DNA of 64,000 bases from an uncultured Clostridia bacterium (GTDB lineage: Bacteria; Bacillota; Clostridia; TANB77; CAG-508), in assembly GCA_934168355.1 (NCBI GenBank), contig CAKPNI010000002.1:18837-82836 (forward strand), read 5' to 3'. The notes beneath the pieces were generated by a model that saw nothing but the letters and a program-made list of their open reading frames with translations, was not told where the DNA came from and did not search any database. The translations under genes were made by a program, and so were the position numbers. This document shows positions 58,870 through 64,000 of the stretch, piece by piece (within the stretch, counting starts at the first letter, position 1; the number at the start of each line of letters is the position of its first letter).

Positions 58870-60156
58870 ATGAAAATCTTAATGTTAACATGGGAATATC
58901 CACCAAGAGTTGTAGGAGGAATAGCAAGAGTCGTAAATGACTTATCAAAAAGACTAATAAAAGACGGTCATGAAGTAACAGTTGTAACATACAGAGAAGG
59001 AAACGCACCATACTATGAACTAGACAAAGGAGTAAAAGTATATAGAGTAGACAACTTTATGATAAATCCAAACAACTTTATAGACTGGATAATGCAATTA
59101 AACTTCAATATGGTTGCAAAAACAGGAGAAATAATTGCAAAAGAAGGAAAATTTGACGTAATACACGCACATGATTGGTTAGTAGCATATGCAGCAAAAA
59201 CATTAAAACAAGCATATGATATGCCAATAGTATCAACAATACATGCAACAGAAGCAGGAAGAAATAGTGGAATAAGAGAAGCTAATCAAAAATACATAAA
59301 TGATACAGAATGGATGTTAACATATGAATCAACAGAAGTAATAGTAAATAGTAACTTCATGAAAGGTGAATTACAAAGACTATTTGGTCTACCATTTGAA
59401 AAAATAAATGTAGTAGCAAATGGAGTAAACCTAACAAATTATTCAGGAATAGATAGAGACTATGACTTTAGAAGAAAATATGCATTAGACAATGAAAAAA
59501 TAATACTATTTATGGGAAGACTAGTATATGAAAAAGGTGTACAATATCTAATTGGAGCAATGCCAAAAATACTAGAACATTATCATGACGCAAAACTTGT
59601 AATAGCAGGAAAAGGTGGAATGATAAATGAATTAAAACAAGAAGTATACAATATGGGACTAGGAGATAAAGTATGTTTTGCAGGATACTTAAATGGAAAA
59701 GATGTTGCAAAAATGTACAAGGCTGCTGATATATCAGTATTCCCAAGCACTTATGAACCATTTGGAATAGTAACACTAGAAGCAATGCTAGCAGAAGTAC
59801 CAGTTGTAGTATCTGATATTGGCGGTTTAAATGAAATAGTAGAACACCGCGAAACAGGAATGAAGAGTTATTGTGGAAATAGTAATTCAATAGCAGATGC
59901 AATATTAGAGCTATTATTTGACCCACAACTATGTAGTAACATAGTAAAAAAAGCAAAAGCAAAAGTAAGAAATGAATACAATTGGGCAAAAATAGCACAA
60001 GATACACACTTCACTTACCAAAAAGCAATTTGTGAAACAGTTGCAGAAAAACAAAGAAAAGAAATTGAACAAGAAAAAGAAAGCAAAGCTAAGAAACCTG
60101 CAAAAGGTGAAATTACCAACTTGCTTACATTTAGAAAAAATCAAGCTTATGCATAA
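58870..60156 (+). CDS. GT4-family glycosyltransferase, glycogen-synthase-like
   Basis: A 428-residue protein. I chose ATG 58870 (AAAAGGAAG upstream, and the fold begins MKILMLTWEYPPRVVGGIARV). It shows the N-terminal donor/acceptor domain with VIHAHDWLVAY and the C-terminal GT-B domain with LFMGRLVYEKGVQYLI, LVIAGKGG and the nucleotide-sugar motif PSTYEPFGIVTLEAMLAEVPVVVSDIGGLNEIVE. Enzymes of this type use ADP- or UDP-glucose, for example in glycogen or glycan synthesis. The acceptor cannot be assigned. A Lys/Glu-rich tail ends at a terminator. Confidence 0.85.
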   Translation: MKILMLTWEYPPRVVGGIARVVNDLSKRLIKDGHEVTVVTYREGNAPYYELDKGVKVYRVDNFMINPNNFIDWIMQLNFNMVAKTGEIIAKEGKFDVIHAHDWLVAYAAKTLKQAYDMPIVSTIHATEAGRNSGIREANQKYINDTEWMLTYESTEVIVNSNFMKGELQRLFGLPFEKINVVANGVNLTNYSGIDRDYDFRRKYALDNEKIILFMGRLVYEKGVQYLIGAMPKILEHYHDAKLVIAGKGGMINELKQEVYNMGLGDKVCFAGYLNGKDVAKMYKAADISVFPSTYEPFGIVTLEAMLAEVPVVVSDIGGLNEIVEHRETGMKSYCGNSNSIADAILELLFDPQLCSNIVKKAKAKVRNEYNWAKIAQDTHFTYQKAICETVAEKQRKEIEQEKESKAKKPAKGEITNLLTFRKNQAYA

Positions 60157-60168
60157 TAGGCTTGATTT
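60138..60168 (+). terminator. Rho-independent terminator overlapping the GT4 stop
   Basis: AAATCAAGC (60138-60146) pairs with GCTTGATTT (60160-60168). It is weak in T after the stem, so moderate confidence. Confidence 0.5.
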
Positions 60169-60206
60169 AAATAATATTAAGATAATTAAGGAAAGAGGGG
60201 ATAAAT

Positions 60207-60542
60207 ATGAATATTTATAATACCATTAATCAATTATCTAAAGAAATAAAAGAAACAGAAGAATATATAAACTTTAAAGAAGCAAAACAAGCAATAAACC
60301 TAGAGCCAGAATTCAAAATAAAAATATCAGAATTTGAAAAAGCAAGATATGAAGAACAATTAAATACAATGCAAACAGGAAAAACAAATGGTGAAAAAAT
60401 GGCTAAAATACAAGGCTTATATTCAGAGCTAATTCAAATTCCAGAGATAAAAAAATACTTTGATGCAGAATTAAAGTTCAATGTATTATTAGGAGATATA
60501 AACAAAACAATAAGTGAAGCTGTTAAAGATGTAATGGCATAA
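60207..60542 (+). CDS. YlbF/YmcA family regulator
   Basis: A 111-residue helical protein starting after AAAGAGGGG. It matches the Com_YlbF family pattern: an N-terminal INQLSKEIKETEEYINFKEAKQ helix, then FEKARYEEQ and IPEIKKYFDAELKFNVLLGDINKTISEAV. In Bacillus, members act with YmcA and YaaT in RNA processing by RNase Y and in competence and biofilm control. Its role here is inferred from the family only. Confidence 0.75.
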   Translation: MNIYNTINQLSKEIKETEEYINFKEAKQAINLEPEFKIKISEFEKARYEEQLNTMQTGKTNGEKMAKIQGLYSELIQIPEIKKYFDAELKFNVLLGDINKTISEAVKDVMA

Positions 60543-60554
60543 AGGTTGTGAAAA

Positions 60555-61247
60555 ATGAACATAGTTATTTTAATAATGCTTTTAATTATAATATTATTAA
60601 TTATGGCAAAAATATATGATATCAATATGAGAAAATTAAAGCAATTTGCTGAATATGAAGAAACAAAATTTAATAAATTGGTAGACACATATCCATCAAA
60701 TTTAGAAATATGTAAAAACATATTAAAAAAATTAAATAATGATAAAGTAAAAATAGAAGAAAATAAAGAAGCCAAAACGAGTATGTATATAGCTGTAAGT
60801 GACAAAATAATAATAGCAGATGTAAAAAATAGTTACACAAGAATACAAACAATAGCCCATGAATGCTTACATTCTGTACAAAAAAGAAAAATACAAGTTT
60901 TCAACTTTATATATTCAAATATATATTTACTATATTTTATTATAACTACAATACTAGCATTGTTTAACAAATTAAATGACACAATGCTATACATATCAAT
61001 AATGATATTACTAAGTTACATATATTATTTTGTAAGAAGTTACTTGGAAAATGATGCAATGATAAAGGCAAGATATGTAGCAAAAGAATACATGGAAGAA
61101 ATAAAAATATCATCACATGATGAAATAGCAAACATCATAAAAAGTTATGATAAATTAAATGATATAGGAATAAAAACAGTAAATTATCAGTTAATGTTAG
61201 AAACATTAATAAAAGTAATAATACTTGCAATAGCATTTTTAATATAG
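60555..61247 (+). CDS. Membrane-bound zinc metallopeptidase-like protein
   Basis: A 230-residue protein with hydrophobic segments at residues 3-20, 121-140 and 145-160 and a C-terminal one. The zinc motif HExxH appears as IAHECLHSVQ near residue 101. The general layout resembles small membrane zinc peptidases of Firmicutes. The start follows AAAGGTTG. Substrate unknown. Confidence 0.6.
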   Translation: MNIVILIMLLIIILLIMAKIYDINMRKLKQFAEYEETKFNKLVDTYPSNLEICKNILKKLNNDKVKIEENKEAKTSMYIAVSDKIIIADVKNSYTRIQTIAHECLHSVQKRKIQVFNFIYSNIYLLYFIITTILALFNKLNDTMLYISIMILLSYIYYFVRSYLENDAMIKARYVAKEYMEEIKISSHDEIANIIKSYDKLNDIGIKTVNYQLMLETLIKVIILAIAFLI

Positions 61248-61287
61248 AAAAAAGGAGATTATGTCAAAAAATTGGCATGTGTAAAAT

Positions 61288-61794
61288 ATGAAAAAAATAT
61301 ATCCAAAAGCATATTTTAGCTCAGTGCTAGATATAAAAATAGGGTTTTTAATAAAGAATAAGATAAAAGCCTTGATTTTAGATGTAGATAATACTCTAAT
61401 AGATTACAATAAAAATTTATCAGAAGATATAATAAAATGGTCACATGAACTACAAGGACAAGGAATAAAGATGTATATCTTGTCAAACACAAACAAAAAA
61501 GAAAAAGTAGAAAATGTAGCCAAAAAACTAGAAATTGAGTATGAATATTTTGCAAAAAAACCATCTAAAAAAGGTTTTTTAAAGGTTCAAAATATATTAA
61601 ACCTAAAACCAGAAAGCATTGCAGTTGTAGGAGACCAAATATTTACAGATGTAATAGGTGGAAATAGATGTAAAATGTTTACAATACTTGTAGACCCTGT
61701 TGACGAAAAAGATTTCTGGTATACTGCATGGAAAAGACCAATAGAAAACAAGATAAAGAAAAAAATAATTAAAGGTGAAAAAAATGTATTTTAA
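61288..61794 (+). CDS. YqeG family HAD-IIIA phosphatase
   Basis: A 168-residue protein. It has the family opening (YPKAYFSSVLDI) and HAD motifs: ALILDVDNTLIDYN (nucleophile Asp) near residue 32, LSNTN near 66 and VGDQIFTDVIGGNRCKM near 121. ATG 61288 has no binding site of its own; the strong AAAGGAG lies before a 7-codon ORF (ATG 61261 to TAA 61284), in the same frame as the gene. Re-initiation after that mini-ORF is possible. It overlaps the prepilin peptidase by 11 bp. Confidence 0.85.
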   Translation: MKKIYPKAYFSSVLDIKIGFLIKNKIKALILDVDNTLIDYNKNLSEDIIKWSHELQGQGIKMYILSNTNKKEKVENVAKKLEIEYEYFAKKPSKKGFLKVQNILNLKPESIAVVGDQIFTDVIGGNRCKMFTILVDPVDEKDFWYTAWKRPIENKIKKKIIKGEKNVF

Positions 61795-62543
61795 TGACGT
61801 AAATATAGTGTATTATATAGTAGTTGCAATTCTTCGGACTTTTTGTTGGAGAATTTGTAAGTTGGATGAATAAAAGACTTCCAGACTACAAAAAAGTTTT
61901 TACAAGGGAAATATTTAGTGAATATAAAAAAGAATTTAGCCCAAATTATATTCTTATGATTATAACAGCGGTTCTATATGTAGCAATTTTGTATAGGTAT
62001 GGAATATCAAATACATTTATAGAAAACTTAGATTTAATAAAATATTTAATACTTACACCAATGCTACTAAGTGTAGTAGTTATAGACTACAAACTGCAAA
62101 TAATTCCCAACAGACTTAATTTAACAATGTTTGAAATAGGCTTAATATTCACATTTTTATATGGATTTTCAAATGTAGCAATATCAATAAATATGCTACT
62201 TGGAATGCTAGCAGGTGGAGGAATATTTTTACTTATAACACTCCTAGGGGGTCTAGTTTATGGAAAAGAAGCAATGGGTCTTGGAGATGTAAAACTAATG
62301 GGAGCTTTGGGACTATATTTTGGACTAACAAATATAATAATTGTATCATTAGTATCATTTCTAGTGTGTGCAATAATAAGCATAATTTTACTTGCGACAA
62401 AAATAAAGAAAACGGATGAATATATACCATTTGGACCATTTATAGTAGTAGGTGCATTTATATCAATATTTGTGCCATCTGCAAGTCTAATAGGTATTTT
62501 AATGAATATCTTTACACTAGGATTATATAGTAAAAACAATTAA
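61784..62543 (+). CDS. Prepilin peptidase (A24 family), +1 shift at CGG
   Basis: ATG 61784 follows AAAGGTG. The zero frame reads 17 codons and then CGG ACT (61835). Skipping C61835 gives AILGLFVGEFVSWMNKRLPDY, the expected first membrane helix of type IV prepilin peptidases, and the frame runs to 62543, 252 residues. Catalytic aspartates are present: VVIDYKLQIIPNRL near residue 107 and the GxGD motif in MGLGDVKLMGA near 165. No N-methylation zinc domain is evident, so it probably only cleaves. It is the natural processing enzyme for the prepilin-like proteins in this window. Without the shift the product would lack its native N-terminus. Confidence 0.85.
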
Positions 62544-62555
62544 GGGGAATAAAAA

Positions 62556-63623
62556 ATGAATGATAGATTACAAGCAATACGCAATAAAATGGCAGGATTA
62601 AATTTACAAGGAATGATAATAGCAAATCCAGTAAACATAAGGTATTTAACCAAAATAGAGGCAGAGGGAATTTTGCTTTTAACAAGAAAAGAAAATGTAT
62701 TTATAACAGATGGAAGATATATGGAATATGTGTCTTCAATAATAACACCTTTTGATGATATTGTTGTAGATGACCAAAAAAATATATCAAAAGACGAATA
62801 TGAAAATTTCTTTCTATTTTGTGAAAACGTTGGATTTGAAGAAGGATATTTAACATATAAAACATATAAAGAATATATAAGAAAATTTAAAATAAACAAT
62901 TTTGTCGAAGCCGAAGAATTATTAATTCAGTTAAGAATGATAAAAGATGATGAAGAAATTGCAAACATAAAAAGAGCTTGTGAGATAACAGATAATTGTT
63001 TTGAAATGCTAAAAAGCTATATAAAACCGGGGCTTACAGAAAAACAAATAGCAAGAAAGATACATGATTATTATATGGATAATAGTGAGGGAGAATCATT
63101 TGAAACAATAGTTGCATCAGGTGAAAACTCATCAAAACCACATGCAGTTCCAACAGACAGAGTAATTAAGTCGCAAGACATAATTACAATAGATATGGGA
63201 TGTATTATAAATGGATATTGTTCAGATATGACAAGAACAATATTTATAGGAAAGCCAACAGATGAGCAAAAAAATATATATAATTTAGTATTAAAAAATC
63301 AAAAAATGGCATTAAACCAAATAAGAGATGGGGCAAATATAAAAACAATTGCAAAAGGAGTAGAAAGTGACTTTAATGTAAATGGTCAAACTCTAATACA
63401 CAGTTTAGGTCATGGAGTAGGGCTAAACATACACGAAGCACCAATTGTTGGAATAAAAAATGATACATGTTTAAAAGAAAACATGGTAATAACAGATGAA
63501 CCTGGAATATATATAGCAGGAAATTTTGGAATAAGAATAGAAGACACCGTTCTAGTAACAAAGAAAGGGGCTATTGCCTTGACAGAATCGGATAAAGAGT
63601 GTATAATAGTTGGAGCTCTTTAA
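62556..63623 (+). CDS. M24-family Xaa-Pro aminopeptidase
   Basis: A 355-residue protein starting after AAGGGGAA. The N-terminal creatinase-like domain (residues 1-120) is followed by the pita-bread domain with metal ligands in TIDMGCIINGYCSDMTRT, HSLGHGVGLNIHEAP, VITDEPGIYI and GIRIEDTV. It releases N-terminal residues next to proline. Its position just upstream of efp is the usual clostridial order, and the two are probably co-transcribed, the gap being 74 bp. Confidence 0.9.
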   Translation: MNDRLQAIRNKMAGLNLQGMIIANPVNIRYLTKIEAEGILLLTRKENVFITDGRYMEYVSSIITPFDDIVVDDQKNISKDEYENFFLFCENVGFEEGYLTYKTYKEYIRKFKINNFVEAEELLIQLRMIKDDEEIANIKRACEITDNCFEMLKSYIKPGLTEKQIARKIHDYYMDNSEGESFETIVASGENSSKPHAVPTDRVIKSQDIITIDMGCIINGYCSDMTRTIFIGKPTDEQKNIYNLVLKNQKMALNQIRDGANIKTIAKGVESDFNVNGQTLIHSLGHGVGLNIHEAPIVGIKNDTCLKENMVITDEPGIYIAGNFGIRIEDTVLVTKKGAIALTESDKECIIVGAL

Positions 63624-63697
63624 ATCGGGAAAATAGATTTAAAAATGAGAAAAAATAAAAAAATATATAATTTGAAAATTTGAAAGGAGAATAAATT

Positions 63698-64000
63698 ATG
63701 GCAGCAGTATATTCAGCAGGAGATTTCAGAAATGGAACAACATTTGAAATGGAAGGAAACGTATATAGAGTAGTAGAATTCCAACATGTAAAACCGGGAA
63801 AAGGTTCAGCATTTGTTCGTACAAAACTAAAAAATGTAATAACAGGTGCAGTTTTAGAAAAAACATTTAACCCATCAGACAAATATCCAGGAGCAGAAAT
63901 AGAGAAAAAAGAAATGCAATACTTATACAATGATGGAGATTTATATTACTTTATGGATAATGACACATATGACCAAATGCCATTAAATAAAGAACAATTA
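63698..64000 (+). CDS. efp: Elongation factor P, 3' end outside the window
   Basis: ATG 63698 follows TGAAAGGAG. The first 101 residues are in the window: the N-terminal KOW-like domain with SAGDFRNGTTFEMEGNVYRVVEFQHVKPGKGSAFVRTKLKN and the conserved Lys at the KPGKG loop tip, which is the modification site in many bacteria, then the start of OB domain II. EF-P relieves ribosome stalling at polyproline. The first half shows no truncation. Confidence 0.95.
   Translation, partial: MAAVYSAGDFRNGTTFEMEGNVYRVVEFQHVKPGKGSAFVRTKLKNVITGAVLEKTFNPSDKYPGAEIEKKEMQYLYNDGDLYYFMDNDTYDQMPLNKEQL

Overview
The window looks like part of the chromosome of a low-GC Gram-positive anaerobe, most likely an uncultured clostridial (Bacillota) lineage. 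The reasons are a strong A/T codon bias with AGA as the main arginine codon, AGGAGG-type ribosome binding sites, SigA-type promoters (TTGACA/TATAAT, mostly 17 bp apart), a Pta-AckA acetate pathway, a type II fatty-acid operon and clostridial-style pilin-like proteins. No rRNA, tRNA, CRISPR array, transposase or integrase was found.

Layout: 0-4.5 kb, four pilin-like proteins and a large secreted protein. 4.6-16.4 kb, a DUF2207 membrane protein, MYG1, a ClpX-like ATPase with an unknown partner, class I aldolase, a GGDEF protein, a hydrolase, MntP and a peroxiredoxin. 16.5-27.6 kb, a fatty-acid operon (fadD-birA-fabD-fabG-fabF-accB-fabZ-accC-accD-accA-fabI) interrupted by two small reverse-strand cassettes. 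27.6-34.6 kb, accessory surface genes: two prepilin-like proteins (RCC1 repeats; a candidate DGR target), an XRE regulator and a subtilase-like pseudoenzyme. 34.6-45.1 kb, pta, two ackA copies, an HD protein, a ProA-like pseudoenzyme, an NrnA-like phosphoesterase, an adenosine deaminase-SLOG fusion and a flavoprotein. 45.2-53.4 kb, a GHMP-family protein, guaB, an unknown gene, guaA and a UDP-sugar pair. 53.5-64 kb, small membrane proteins, a third prepilin-like protein, two glycosyltransferases, YlbF, a membrane Zn-peptidase, YqeG, prepilin peptidase, an M24 peptidase and the start of efp.

The main discovery candidate is a recoding pattern. Eight genes (DUF2207, accD, two prepilin-like genes, an XRE regulator, a GHMP-family synthase, a glycosyltransferase and prepilin peptidase) are interrupted in the zero frame. 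In every case the break is one extra C that places CGG in frame, and skipping that C gives GGN (Gly) and restores the conserved family sequence. There are nine such sites. By eye, none of the other genes with host-like composition contains an in-frame CGG. The only sense CGG codons (11) are in six compositionally distinct, mostly monocistronic genes. This suggests that CGG, or the quadruplet CGGN, triggers +1 frameshifting or is read as a four-base glycine codon in this organism.

A second system is a family of about 15 dispersed palindromic repeats with core AACCGTCCC or AAACGGTCCC. They sit at gene junctions, especially inside the fatty-acid operon. Their outer arms differ from copy to copy but stay complementary within each copy. 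Other points of interest are an (AC)16 microsatellite inside a leader ORF followed by a terminator, and a GC-shifted, AAC-rich C-terminus resembling a diversity-generating retroelement variable region.
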